From Phormidium sp. OSCR (lineage in GTDB: Bacteria; Cyanobacteriota; Cyanobacteriia; Cyanobacteriales; Geitlerinemataceae): DNA of 42,031 nucleotides. Below are positions 17,091-26,132 of the stretch, piece after piece (the stretch's first letter is position 1; each line of letters opens with the position of its first letter). Position numbers and translations under genes: made by a program. Where the stretch lies: positions 1-42,031 of the forward strand of contig LJZT01000032.1 of assembly GCA_001314905.1 (NCBI GenBank). Direction: 5' to 3'. The notes under the pieces are model-generated. The model did no database searches, was not told the DNA's origin, and was given only the letters and a program-made list of their open reading frames with translations.

Positions 17091-17896
17091 GGCATTGCAG
17101 GGGAATCGGGAACAACAAAGCCATATTTTTCCATAAGCGGCCGTCCTTGTTCTCCATTAATAAAGGTCGCAAACTGTTTCGCCTCCTGGGGATGGGGGGC
17201 ATTTTTGGGCACAGCCAGCATTTGTTCGAGGGGGGTATGGAGACCGTCAGGAATTAGAACCCAGTCTCCCGGTTTCTCCACACTAATCGACAAGGCCGCG
17301 ATCGCCACATCCACATTGCCCGTCATCGCATATTGCTGAGTCTGACTGATATTTTCCCCTAAAATCAACTTCGGTTGTAATTCCTCCCAAATTCCCGCCC
17401 TTTGCAGCGCCTCCCGGGCCGCAGTCCCATAGGGGGCATGATTGGGGTTGGCGATCGCCACCCGTTGCACCTCCGGCTTCAGCAAATCCTCAAGCTGGTT
17501 AATTTCGAGGGAACCCTCCTCCCGTTGCCAGAGGGTAATCCGTCCCACCCCATACAGGGCTTTCGTCTCCGGGAACACCAAGCCATTTTCGTCTAACTCT
17601 TCCACAAATTGGCGATTGGCCGCCGCAAACAAATCCACCGGCGCACCTCGGGCAATTTGCCGAGCGAGTTGTCCCGTAGACCCGAAATTAAAAACCACTT
17701 GATGTCCCGTTTCTTGCTCCCACAATTGACCAATTTTGGGGAACACATCTTTAAGATCCGAAGCCGCTGAAACCGTAATCGTAACCGAAGCAGAACTTGA
17801 CTCAGCCTCGGGAAGCGATGGACCCAGCGCCGAGAGACCAACCGCCATCAACAGTCCCAGAACTGCCAAGCCAAGAAACCATGACAGTCTATTCAT
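17087..17896 (-). CDS. modA: Molybdate-binding periplasmic protein ModA
   Basis: ModA binds molybdate (or tungstate) in the periplasm and delivers it to ModBC. The 269-residue protein begins with a hydrophobic signal segment (WFLGLAVLGLLMAVGLSALG) and then the family motif VSAASDLKDVFPKI, with ligand-loop residues in FNFGSTGQLARQI. Later segments (APYGTAAREAL, GENISQTQQYAMTGNVDVAI) are typical of ModA. It is the first gene of modABC and divergent from sixA across 118 bases. Confidence 0.93.
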   Translation of the reverse strand: MNRLSWFLGLAVLGLLMAVGLSALGPSLPEAESSSASVTITVSAASDLKDVFPKIGQLWEQETGHQVVFNFGSTGQLARQIARGAPVDLFAAANRQFVEELDENGLVFPETKALYGVGRITLWQREEGSLEINQLEDLLKPEVQRVAIANPNHAPYGTAAREALQRAGIWEELQPKLILGENISQTQQYAMTGNVDVAIAALSISVEKPGDWVLIPDGLHTPLEQMLAVPKNAPHPQEAKQFATFINGEQGRPLMEKYGFVVPDSPAMP

Positions 17897-18014
17897 TATT
17901 CCTATTGATAAAAGTCTAATAGAGACAGATTAAAGGATTCTCAGACAACCAACAGTGTAACACCACACAAATTGCCTAAAATTAGTCTTAGCACTATACA
18001 AAATAAACCGCCCA

Positions 18015-18524
18015 ATGATTCAACTGTATCTCATCCGTCACGGAATTGCCGCCGATCGCAACCCCCAAGAGTATCCCGACGATCGCCAACGCCCCCTCAC
18101 CGACGCCGGACGTAAAAAAACCCGTAAAATTGCCAAACGGTTAAAGGAACTCGGCCTAAACTTCGACCATCTCCTAGCCAGTCCCCTGATTCGGGCGCAA
18201 CAAACCGCCGACATTCTCCAGAATGCCAAGTTAAGCAAGATACGAGAAGTCTTCCCCCCCCTCGCCCCCGGCGGCGATGTACAGGATTGGCTAACCTGGC
18301 AACAGAGACATTACCCAGACAGCAAAAACGGCGATGTGGCGATCGCCGTCGTTGGACATCAACCCGATCTCGGCCATTGGGCCGAACAGCTTATTTGGGG
18401 AGAACCTCGCGGTCAACTCATCGTCAAAAAAGCTGGAATCATTGGCGTCAATCTCCCTGATGAGGGGGATAGTATTGGCCAGAGTCAACTGTTCTGGCTC
18501 GTTCCCCCACGATTATTGCTATAG
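18015..18524 (+). CDS. sixA: Phosphohistidine phosphatase SixA family
   Basis: SixA-type histidine phosphatases remove phosphate from histidine residues such as those of HPt domains. The 169-residue protein shows the catalytic RHG motif at the start (YLIRHGIAADR), LASPLIRAQQTADIL with the second catalytic arginine, and the late catalytic His in VVGHQPDL. It is a short single-domain member of the histidine phosphatase superfamily. A TATACA at 17995-18000 lies close upstream as a possible -10 box. The physiological substrate cannot be told from the sequence. Confidence 0.85.
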   Translation: MIQLYLIRHGIAADRNPQEYPDDRQRPLTDAGRKKTRKIAKRLKELGLNFDHLLASPLIRAQQTADILQNAKLSKIREVFPPLAPGGDVQDWLTWQQRHYPDSKNGDVAIAVVGHQPDLGHWAEQLIWGEPRGQLIVKKAGIIGVNLPDEGDSIGQSQLFWLVPPRLLL

Positions 18525-18576
18525 TGATCCGCAAAAATTAGACCGAGGAATTGGACCAAGGAATCAGAGCGAGGAC

Positions 18577-18843
18577 TTACAGCCAAGGCGATCGCCCATC
18601 AATCAGACCCTTAGCATAACTGATCGCTTGCTCTTGGCAAGCGTGACCCTCACCCTGACCTTTCACCTCATTCCCATGGGGATCAATGACCCTCGCCCAC
18701 CACCAGGCGCGACTATAGCGTGGAATAATCAGATACCCTTTATAAACCAGACTTTGGGGTTGCGTATCGCTTAGAAGCCGATCGCCTCCCGACAGAGAAG
18801 ATGTTGTAATCATAGCTTGGGGTCTCCCAGAAACAGACATCAT
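18577..18843 (-). CDS. Small conserved-looking hypothetical protein
   Basis: This 88-residue protein is not recognised. The C-terminal 55 residues (YKGYLIIPRYSRAWWWARVID, then GHACQEQAISYAKGLIDG) look like a compact folded domain with aromatic residues and a final helix, the character of small conserved cyanobacterial proteins. The first 30 residues are low in structure. An alternative start at the ATG at 18813, with GGGAG 10 bases upstream, would remove ten residues. It is convergent with sixA. Function unknown; moderate confidence that it is a real gene. Confidence 0.55.
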   Translation of the reverse strand: MMSVSGRPQAMITTSSLSGGDRLLSDTQPQSLVYKGYLIIPRYSRAWWWARVIDPHGNEVKGQGEGHACQEQAISYAKGLIDGRSPWL

Positions 18844-18911
18844 TCGAACAACGGAAGATCCACCCTCGTCACTCCCATTATGTCGCGAGTTTTACAGATT
18901 CTATACCTTTT

Positions 18912-18927
18912 TGTTACATCTGTAACA
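18912..18927. promoter_or_regulatory. Operator-like palindrome TGTTACA-N2-TGTAACA
   Basis: Perfect 7-bp arms with a two-base spacer lie 138 bases upstream of the RND transporter start and 69 bases upstream of the divergent small gene. The form suggests a dimeric repressor site. No regulator gene is adjacent. Confidence 0.4.
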
Positions 18928-19065
18928 TATTGTCCCCAACGCACCCCACATCAGAGACAAGAAACCCGCAAGCGCCAGGGAGACGATACTATAGATCGAC
19001 GATCAACAACAGGCAAACGTTCCCTGAGGCGGGGAACCCAAGCCAGCTAAGGGAGTTAAACTAGG

Positions 19066-21801
19066 ATGCCGGCCAAAACCACCACCACACTGCGAGAACG
19101 CTTCAACATCTCCAAATGGGCTATTCAACATCGCGTTTTAACCATCGCCATTTGGCTGGCCATCGCCGTCGCCGGACTCTTCGCCTACACCTCCTTAGAA
19201 TATGCCCTCTTTCCCGACATCACCTTTCCCGTCGTTGTCATCAACGCCTCAGGCGACTATGACACCGCCCTAGCCACCGAAGACCAACTGGCCGAACCCA
19301 TCGAAGCCCAACTGGGGGATCTCCCCGGCCTCGACAACATCCAAGCCAGCATCTATCCCGGACGAACCGTGATCCGCGTCCTCTTCAACGTTGGCGTAGA
19401 TCTGACCGAGGCCAGCCAAGCCGTCCGCGATCGCCTCGACCAACTGCAACTCGCCAACTCCGCCGAAATCGAGGTCATTCCCCTCAACCTCAACGAATCC
19501 GCCGCCATCAGTTACGCCCTACGGCCCAACCCCAACCCTGGCCCCAACACGACCTTAGACGCGATCGCCCGCCTCAGCCGCCAACAACTCATTCCCCAAC
19601 TCGAACAACTCCCCGGCGTCTTGCGAGTCGACCTTCTCGGCGACGCCAACCTTCCCCAAGGCGATCGTCCCGAAATTCTCGACGACGACATCACCCTCAA
19701 CGCCCCCACCCTGATTCGCTTCGCCGCCGACAACGCCCTCGCCCTCCAAGTTATCAAACAAGGCGACGCCAACACCCTCGATGTCGTCAGTCAGGTTGAA
19801 ACCACCATCGCCGAGTGGGGCCAAAACTATCCCGACATTCAATTTGACCTCGCCGCCAGCCAAGCCGACTTCATCCGTGAAGCCACCCAAGCCACCATCG
19901 ACACCCTCTGGGTGGCCATCATCCTGGCCGTCATCGTCATCTTCGCCTTCCTGCGTAACCTATCAGCCACCCTCATCACCGCCCTGGCCATTCCCATCTC
20001 CCTCCTGGGAACCTTCATCGTCATGGCCATCTATGACTTCAACCTCGAAACCATCACCCTGCTGGCCCTGGCCCTAACCATCGGCATTATCGTCGACGAC
20101 GCCATCGTTGAAGTCGAGAACATCGCCCGTCACATCGAAGACGGACAACCCCCTCGCCAAGCCGCCATCGCCGCCACCAACGAAATTGGCCTCACCGTCT
20201 CCGCCTCCACCCTCACCATCGTCGCCGTCTTTCTCCCCGTCGCCTTCATGGGGGGAACCGTCGGTCAATTCTTCAAACCCTTCGGTCTCACCGTCTCCGC
20301 CGCCGTCCTCATCTCCCTCCTCGTCGCCCGGACCCTATCCCCGGTCCTGGCCGTCTATTGGCTGAAAGCCAAACCTCGCCCCGACAGCGATCGCCCCAGT
20401 TCCCCCACCCCAACCCTTCTCGATCGCCTTTACCTTCCCCTACTCCGCAAAGCCCTCACCCATCCCTGGCTAACCCTCGCCATCGCGGTTCTCAGCCTCA
20501 TCGCCGGAATCGCCCTCATTCCCCTAATTCCCAAAGGCTTCATCCCCCAACTCGATCGCGGCGAGTTTAACATTCTCTACACCGCCCCCCTTCCCGAATT
20601 TCCCAACTCCGGCAACGAGTCCTCATCCCTGGACGTTGAAACCCTGCAATTTCCCGACGTTTACCCCGACTTCGACCCCAACACCCGCGAAGACTTCTCC
20701 CCCGACTTAAATCCCCGTATCAGGATTCTCAACACCGCCCAAGACCTCGCCACCGACCTCGAAACCGTCGTCCGCAACCACCCCGACGTCGCATCCGTCT
20801 ATACCCTAATCGGTTATCGCGGCGAACCCAATCGCGGTCGTATCACCGTCAAACTGCGACGCGATCGCCGCCAAGATACCGCCAGCGTCCAACAGGACCT
20901 CCGCGATCGTCTTCCCCGGCCCGAAGGAACCCGCATCAGCGTCGAAGACATCCAATTTGTCGAAATCGGCGACAGCAAACCCCTACAAATCGCCCTCCTC
21001 GGCGACAACCTCGTGCAACTCAACCAAACCGCCCGAGAGATTACCGCTGCGATCGCCGATCTACCGGGCCTCATCGACATTGAGACCACCGCCAGCGACC
21101 CCAACGACGAAATTACCACCATCCGCCGCAAATCCGGGGAACGGGTGGCCTACGTCGAAGCCAACCTCCGTCAAGGCCAAGCCCTCGGCGATGCTACCGA
21201 TGATGTCGTGGCGATCGCCCAATCTCTCCTCCCCGACGGCGTTCGCCTCGACCTCGGCGGCGACGCCCAAAACGCCGCCAGCGTCTTTCGCAGTTTTGGC
21301 GGAACCCTGGCCCTGTCCGTCACCTGTATGTTGTTGGTGTTAATTCTGCCCTTCGGCCGTCTCTTAGAACCCCTCGTCGTCGGCTTATCCCTTCCCCTGG
21401 CGATCGTGGGAGCGTTACTGGCCCTACTGATTACCCAAAGTGATTTTGGCATGATTTCCCTAATTGGAACCATCTTCCTCTTAGGACTCTTAGACAAAAA
21501 TGCCCTCCTCTTAATGGACTACGCCAACCAACTTCGCAAAGCCGGAAAACCCCGATTTGAAGCCTTATTAGAAACCGGAACCGTCCGCTTTCGTCCCATC
21601 CTCATGACCACCGCCTCTACTGTCTTAGGAATGTTACCCATCGCCATCGGTTGGGGAGCAGGATCTGAGTTACGTCAGCCCATGGCCGTCGCCATTATTG
21701 GAGGATTAATCACCTCAAGTTTATTAAGTTTAGTCGTCGTTCCCGTCCTCTATGGACTCTTAGAAGATGGCTGGTCAAAACTACGTCAAAAAAGCAACTA
21801 A
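19066..21801 (+). CDS. RND-family efflux transporter (AcrB/HAE1-like, short)
   Basis: This is a proton-driven inner-membrane exporter of the resistance-nodulation-division superfamily. The first membrane helix lies at about 24-44 (VLTIAIWLAIAVAGLFAYTS) and the first periplasmic loop runs to about 278. The proton-relay aspartates Asp344/Asp345 sit in IGIIVDDAIVEVEN, and the second half repeats the pattern, ending with LLALLITQSDFGMISLIG and GLLDKNALLLMDYAN. At 911 residues it is shorter than AcrB (about 1050), and the periplasmic loops account for the difference. No membrane-fusion (adaptor) or TolC-like gene is next to it. The substrate cannot be predicted. Confidence 0.9.
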   Translation: MPAKTTTTLRERFNISKWAIQHRVLTIAIWLAIAVAGLFAYTSLEYALFPDITFPVVVINASGDYDTALATEDQLAEPIEAQLGDLPGLDNIQASIYPGRTVIRVLFNVGVDLTEASQAVRDRLDQLQLANSAEIEVIPLNLNESAAISYALRPNPNPGPNTTLDAIARLSRQQLIPQLEQLPGVLRVDLLGDANLPQGDRPEILDDDITLNAPTLIRFAADNALALQVIKQGDANTLDVVSQVETTIAEWGQNYPDIQFDLAASQADFIREATQATIDTLWVAIILAVIVIFAFLRNLSATLITALAIPISLLGTFIVMAIYDFNLETITLLALALTIGIIVDDAIVEVENIARHIEDGQPPRQAAIAATNEIGLTVSASTLTIVAVFLPVAFMGGTVGQFFKPFGLTVSAAVLISLLVARTLSPVLAVYWLKAKPRPDSDRPSSPTPTLLDRLYLPLLRKALTHPWLTLAIAVLSLIAGIALIPLIPKGFIPQLDRGEFNILYTAPLPEFPNSGNESSSLDVETLQFPDVYPDFDPNTREDFSPDLNPRIRILNTAQDLATDLETVVRNHPDVASVYTLIGYRGEPNRGRITVKLRRDRRQDTASVQQDLRDRLPRPEGTRISVEDIQFVEIGDSKPLQIALLGDNLVQLNQTAREITAAIADLPGLIDIETTASDPNDEITTIRRKSGERVAYVEANLRQGQALGDATDDVVAIAQSLLPDGVRLDLGGDAQNAASVFRSFGGTLALSVTCMLLVLILPFGRLLEPLVVGLSLPLAIVGALLALLITQSDFGMISLIGTIFLLGLLDKNALLLMDYANQLRKAGKPRFEALLETGTVRFRPILMTTASTVLGMLPIAIGWGAGSELRQPMAVAIIGGLITSSLLSLVVVPVLYGLLEDGWSKLRQKSN

Positions 21802-21918
21802 CCCCAAAAATCACTCTCCCCAAAAAACACTATCCCCAAAAAACACCATCCCAGCAAAGATTTTCAGGATATAGGAGTAATGTGTTGCATGGCATACCAA
21901 ATTGTAGGGGCGAAAAAT

Positions 21919-22069
21919 CCCCTCCTGGGAGGGGTGCCCGCAGGGCGGGGTGGGTTCTCCCCTGTTCCCTGTTCCCTATTCCCTATTCCCTATTCCCTGT
22001 TCCCTGTTCCCTGTTCCCTATTCCCTATTCCCTATTCCCTATTCACTATTAACTATTAACTATTAACTA
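21919..22069. repeat. Palindrome plus 15-unit heptamer array (TTCCCTG/TTCCCTA to TTAACTA)
   Basis: The palindrome CCCCTCC-TG-GGAGGGG lies at 21919-21934. After a GC-rich spacer come 15 contiguous heptamers from 21965: TTCCCTG and TTCCCTA, then TTCACTA, then three TTAACTA units. The array abuts the stop codon of the 134-residue gene. The last four units show a stepwise change of sequence with the 7-base period kept. Confidence 0.95.
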
Positions 22070-22474
22070 TTAAGGTTTACACAAAAAATCAAAATCTTTA
22101 TGAATATGTTCAATCACCTTAATTGGGCTTTCCTCCGGCAAAACCTTTTGATAATAAATTCGGGCAATGTCCTCAAAAACCGGCGCAACTTGAGGCTTGC
22201 CAAATTGCTGAGACCAGTCAAACACACGATAGCGAACACTGTGATAAAATTCAGAAACAGCCTTTTTAGACCCTTTATCCAGGATTTTGAGAATCTTTTT
22301 AATTTTTCCATGATCAGAAATAACATCTTCAGGAGTCTTTAAAAGCTCATCCAAAACGGCTTTATCTTTTTGCGAGAAAGCGCCTTTTCTGGGTGAATCA
22401 GGCTTTTGCAGCGTCCAAACAAAGCTAAATAAGGCAAACAGAATCAAGAAGTTACGCACAACACCTTTGCTCAC
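22070..22474 (-). CDS. AT-rich hypothetical protein with N-terminal membrane anchor
   Basis: I do not recognise this protein of about 134 residues. It begins with a hydrophobic segment (FLILFALFSFVWTL) that could be a signal peptide or anchor, followed by a Lys/Asp/Glu-rich helical region (AVLDELLKTPEDVISDHGKI). Base composition is clearly AT-richer than that of the flanking genes, and no HIP1 site is present, which hints at a different origin. The start is a GTG at 22474 or a TTG at 22477, with AAGG some 14 bases upstream. It is divergent from the carboxypeptidase gene and its 3' end touches a heptamer array. Confidence 0.55.
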   Translation of the reverse strand: MSKGVVRNFLILFALFSFVWTLQKPDSPRKGAFSQKDKAVLDELLKTPEDVISDHGKIKKILKILDKGSKKAVSEFYHSVRYRVFDWSQQFGKPQVAPVFEDIARIYYQKVLPEESPIKVIEHIHKDFDFLCKP

Positions 22475-22524
22475 CAAAAGAATCTCAACCTTATCCTAAC
22501 AAGACCTTCGGCAAAACCCCAGCC

Positions 22525-23775
22525 ATGCGCCCCAACATATATCCCATCCTCCTCAGTCTCAGCAGCCTCTCCCTGCTACTAGCCAGTTGCACCCCCAGTC
22601 CATCCCCCGAACCCTCTCCCGACACATCTCCCGAGACATCGTCCCCAGGGGCCACATCAGCCACCCCCAGTCCCAATCCGCCGCAACTCTCCCTAGCCGA
22701 TCGAGATCCTGAAGTTCAGCAACAGGTACAAGAGTACATCAATCGTCTCGCTCGTCAGGGGTTCGACCCTCAGCAACAGGGAGTTTGGCTACAAACCGAC
22801 GACCAACTCTTGGCCAACATTGGCGGAACCGTCCCCCTTCCGGCGGCGTCCCTCACCAAACTAGCCACCACCCTAGCCGCCTTACGTCGTTTGGGTGTTG
22901 AACATCGCTTCTCGACCCAATTTTTCCCCCAGGGAGAGTTACAAGATGGCGTCTTAGAGGGCGATTTATGGGTCGTCGGCGCCACGAATCCCCTCTTTGT
23001 CTGGGAAGAAGCGATCGCCGTAGCCAACCAACTCACAGAGGCGGGGTTACAACAAGTCAACGGCGATTTAATTGTCGTCGGCGACTTCTTCATGAACTTT
23101 GAAGAAGACTCCCTCCTCTCGGGTGAACTCCTCAAACAAGGACTCAACGCTCGTCTTTGGACATCAGAGGCCGAAACCCAATATCGAACCCTTCCCCCAG
23201 ACACCCCACGGCCCGAAATTGCCATTTCGGGCCAAGTGCGTTACCGTTCCCAACCTCCCCCAGATTTCCAACCCTGGCTAAACCATCAGTCCCCCCCACT
23301 CCCCCAAGTCTTGAAACTGATGAACCGCTACAGTAACAACGCGATCGCCCATATCCTCGCCAACGCCATCGGAGGGGCCGCCGCCGTTCGCCAAGAAACC
23401 ATCACCGCCACCGCAATCCCCGACCGAGAAATTCAACTGGTGAACGGGTCCGGATTAGGACGAGAAAACCAAATGTCACCGCGAACCGTGATTCGTATTT
23501 ACCAAGCCATTGAACGAGAATTATCGCCCCACGGATTAAGCCTCGGCGATGTGGTGGCGATCGCCGGAGAACCCGAAGGAATTTTAGCCGTTCGTCCCCT
23601 TCCCCCCCGTGCAATCCTCAAGTCTGGAAGCCTTAATGCAGTTAGCACTCTTGCCGGAGTTTTACCCACCCAAAATAAAGGCAAAGTTTGGTTTTCCATC
23701 CTTAACGGTGGCGGTGACATTGAAATTTTACGAGCCGAACAAGAGCGATTCCTAAACTTATTAGAAACGCAATAG
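22525..23775 (+). CDS. D-alanyl-D-alanine carboxypeptidase, PBP4/DacB family (peptidase S13)
   Basis: This penicillin-binding protein family trims or cleaves peptidoglycan cross-links in the periplasm. The 416-residue protein starts with a lipoprotein-type signal (LLLASC, lipid Cys22) and a Pro/Ser/Thr-rich linker to about residue 55. The active site is visible as SLTK at 109-112, SNN in the MNRYSNNAIAH segment, and KSG in ILKSGSLNAVSTLAG in place of KTG. The inserted domain between SxxK and SxN is shorter than in E. coli PBP4, as is common in cyanobacteria. The lipid anchor suggests membrane attachment. Confidence 0.87.
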   Translation: MRPNIYPILLSLSSLSLLLASCTPSPSPEPSPDTSPETSSPGATSATPSPNPPQLSLADRDPEVQQQVQEYINRLARQGFDPQQQGVWLQTDDQLLANIGGTVPLPAASLTKLATTLAALRRLGVEHRFSTQFFPQGELQDGVLEGDLWVVGATNPLFVWEEAIAVANQLTEAGLQQVNGDLIVVGDFFMNFEEDSLLSGELLKQGLNARLWTSEAETQYRTLPPDTPRPEIAISGQVRYRSQPPPDFQPWLNHQSPPLPQVLKLMNRYSNNAIAHILANAIGGAAAVRQETITATAIPDREIQLVNGSGLGRENQMSPRTVIRIYQAIERELSPHGLSLGDVVAIAGEPEGILAVRPLPPRAILKSGSLNAVSTLAGVLPTQNKGKVWFSILNGGGDIEILRAEQERFLNLLETQ

Positions 23776-23796
23776 AAGTAAGGAAAAATGCGGTAG

Positions 23797-23861
23797 GGTG
23801 CGTCCCGGCTTGCAACCCTTTTGAGCTTCGGTCAACACTCTAAAAACTGCCGGAACGCACC
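23797..23861. repeat. 65-bp inverted-repeat element, copy 2
   Basis: GGTGCGTCCCGGC (23797-23809) and GCCGGAACGCACC (23849-23861) form 13-bp arms with one mismatch. Total length, 65 bases, equals copy 1 at 1703-1767. At stem position 5 copy 1 has T-A and this copy C-G, a compensatory change. It lies between the convergent carboxypeptidase and mnmE genes. Confidence 0.8.
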
Positions 23862-23896
23862 GCCCCAGGGGAAACAATTCCAGGGTTATCATTGTC

Positions 23897-25273
23897 TTAC
23901 TTCCCAATACAAAACCGACTAAAAATGCGATCGAGAACCGACTCCGTAATCTCCTCCCCCGTGATTTCCCCCAAAGCGCGAATCCCATCCCGTAAATCAA
24001 TCGTCCAAAAATCGAACGGTAAGCCCTCCTCAATCGTATTCCGAACCTGTTGCAACGCCAACTTTGCCCGAGTCAACGCCGCCGCCTGACGTTGATTAAT
24101 ACAAAACTCTAAATTACCAATCTCCACATCCTTCGCATTCGCCTTCTCTAAAATTGCCGCTTCCAACCCCTCAATCCCCTCCTGTTGCGCCGCCGCCGTC
24201 AGCACCGGAGCCGTACAATAGGGAAGTTGCGGTAGCTGACTCACCAAATCGCACTTATTGAGGATCGTAATCACCGGCCGATCGCACACCCGCCGATAAA
24301 TCGCCTCATCCTCCGCCGTCCATCCTGACTGTGCATCCAGGACAAACAACACCAAATCCGCCTCCTGTAACGCCCGGCGCGATCGCTCCACCCCAATTTG
24401 CTCAATGCGATCGCTCGTCTCCCGAATCCCCGCCGTATCCAAAACCTGTACCGGAATCCCCCTCACCACCAACTGCGACTCCACCACATCCCGCGTCGTC
24501 CCCGGTAACTCCGTCACAATCGCGCGATCGCTACGACTCCAAGCATTCAACAAACTCGATTTTCCCACATTAGGACGACCCACGATCGCCACCTTCAACC
24601 CCGTTCGTAACAACTCCCCCTGACTCGCCGTGGCCTCCATCCTCTCAATTTCGAGCAACACCGCCGCGAGATCCCCAGCCACCGCCGTCTCATCCAACGG
24701 CGGTAAATCCTCCTCAAAATCCACCCGCGCCTCAATCTCAGCCAAAATATCCAAACATTGACCCCGTAAGCGACGAATCGGCTGAGCCAACTTTCCCCGA
24801 ACCCCCGCCAACGCCGCCTGAGACGCCGCCTGAGACTGCGCCCCCACCAAATCCGCAATACTTTCAGCCTGCGTTAAATCAATCCGTCCATTGAGAAACG
24901 CCCGTAACGTAAACTCCCCAGGCGTCGCCAAACGAGCCCCCGCCTGCAAACATAACTGCAACACCTCCTGCACCACCATCATCCCCCCGTGACAGTGAAA
25001 TTCCACCACATCCTCGCGCGTATAAGAGCGAGGCGCTACCATGAGTAACAACAGGGCCTCATCCACCAGCGCCGAAGTTTGCGGATGACGGATCGTTCCG
25101 TAAAGAATACGGTGCGTCTCCCAAACCTGTTGTCCTGGGGCGTGAAACAACCGTCGAGCGATCGCCATCGCCCTATCCCCCGACAACCGCACAATTCCAA
25201 CACTTCCCTGTTGCGGGACAACCGCCGTGGCGATCGCCGCGATCGTCTCCCGCCGTAGCACTGCTTCAGACAT
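23897..25273 (-). CDS. mnmE: tRNA modification GTPase MnmE (TrmE)
   Basis: MnmE works with MnmG to place a carboxymethylaminomethyl (or related) group on U34 of certain tRNAs. The 458-residue protein has the folate-binding N-terminal domain (residues 1-120), a helical domain, and an inserted G domain with P-loop GRPNVGKS at 232-239, switch [16 protein letters not shown], and NKCD. The C-terminus ends in CIGK, the conserved catalytic Cys motif of the family. Length and start are standard. Confidence 0.97.
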   Translation of the reverse strand: MSEAVLRRETIAAIATAVVPQQGSVGIVRLSGDRAMAIARRLFHAPGQQVWETHRILYGTIRHPQTSALVDEALLLLMVAPRSYTREDVVEFHCHGGMMVVQEVLQLCLQAGARLATPGEFTLRAFLNGRIDLTQAESIADLVGAQSQAASQAALAGVRGKLAQPIRRLRGQCLDILAEIEARVDFEEDLPPLDETAVAGDLAAVLLEIERMEATASQGELLRTGLKVAIVGRPNVGKSSLLNAWSRSDRAIVTELPGTTRDVVESQLVVRGIPVQVLDTAGIRETSDRIEQIGVERSRRALQEADLVLFVLDAQSGWTAEDEAIYRRVCDRPVITILNKCDLVSQLPQLPYCTAPVLTAAAQQEGIEGLEAAILEKANAKDVEIGNLEFCINQRQAAALTRAKLALQQVRNTIEEGLPFDFWTIDLRDGIRALGEITGEEITESVLDRIFSRFCIGK

Positions 25274-25377
25274 TCGTGAATGCTCGCATCAAATAGCCTT
25301 GTTATCCTAGTCTGTTGTACAGTCCCTTGACAGTCAACTGTGTTTTCCTCGGCGATCGCCCCCCAAAAGATACAGAG

Positions 25378-25440
25378 TTCCCCATTCAGAGTTCCCCATT
25401 CAGATTTCCCCATTCAAATCTCCCCATTCAAATTTCCCAT
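25378..25440. repeat. 14-bp tandem repeat (four units) before the DUF2062 gene
   Basis: TTCCCCATTCAGAG, TTCCCCATTCAGAT, TTCCCCATTCAAAT and CTCCCCATTCAAAT follow each other at 25378-25433, then a shortened copy. The unit is twice seven bases, so it may have grown from the same slippage-prone heptamer type as the other arrays. It ends 21 bases before the start codon of the next gene. Confidence 0.9.
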
Positions 25441-25461
25441 TAACACCCGTTGCACCCACCT

Positions 25462-26034
25462 ATGACTCAACCTCTCGGCTCACGACTCCTCAACCAACTG
25501 ATTCAGCTCATCGAACGGGGTTGGCGGATTACCCGCTACTACTACTGGCGACTGATTCGCCTCCAAGATCCTCCCCAATACATCGCCCGAGGCGTAGCCG
25601 TTGGAGTCTTTGCCGGTTGTTTTCCCCTCTTTGGGATGCAAACCCCCATCAGCATCCTCCTGGCCATTCTTTTGCGGGGTCACAAACTCTGTGCTGCCAT
25701 CTGTACCTGGATTAGTAACCCCCTCACCTACGTTCCCATCTATTGGCTGAACTTCCAAATTGGGCGATCGCTCCTTCGTTCAAGTCATGACGCTCCTAGC
25801 CAATGGGACTCCCTAGACGTCTTCCTCGACGAAACCGGCGAATTATTTGCCGACTTACTCGTCGGTTCCCTCGTAACCGGAACCCTTCTCAGCCTAGCCA
25901 GTTACATTGGCACAGTACGGCTCGTGAAGGCCTGGCGAGCTAAACGAGACCAAGAACGACAACAAAACCAAGAAAAAAAGAAACAAGACCATCATAACGC
26001 CCGTCGCTCTCACCTGATCTCCTCCAACCGCTAA
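25462..26034 (+). CDS. DUF2062 membrane protein
   Basis: This 190-residue protein matches the DUF2062 pattern: GVAVGVFAGCFPLFGMQTPISILLAILLRG, then ISNPLTYVPIYWLNFQIG, and a third hydrophobic stretch ELFADLLVGSLVTGTLLSL. It should span the membrane about three times, with a basic coiled C-terminal tail rich in Arg/Gln/Lys. Function of the family is not established. The ATG at 25462 is chosen over a TTG twelve bases earlier. Confidence 0.85.
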   Translation: MTQPLGSRLLNQLIQLIERGWRITRYYYWRLIRLQDPPQYIARGVAVGVFAGCFPLFGMQTPISILLAILLRGHKLCAAICTWISNPLTYVPIYWLNFQIGRSLLRSSHDAPSQWDSLDVFLDETGELFADLLVGSLVTGTLLSLASYIGTVRLVKAWRAKRDQERQQNQEKKKQDHHNARRSHLISSNR

Positions 26035-26090
26035 CCCCTCGAACGTCTCCGAGAACATTCCCCAAAGATTCATCGCCAAATGTTGTCCAG

Positions 26091-26123
26091 TATAATTAAG
26101 ACCAGAGATTTGTGGAGTAGGAG
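26091..26123 (+). promoter_or_regulatory. Promoter -10 box and ribosome binding site of the kinase-TPR gene
   Basis: A perfect TATAAT at 26091-26096 is followed by TAGGAG at 26118-26123, nine bases before the GTG start at 26133. The ribosome binding site decides that non-ATG start; an ATG two bases earlier is out of frame and soon stops. No good -35 box is seen. Confidence 0.5.
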
Positions 26124-26132
26124 CGTCCTGAT

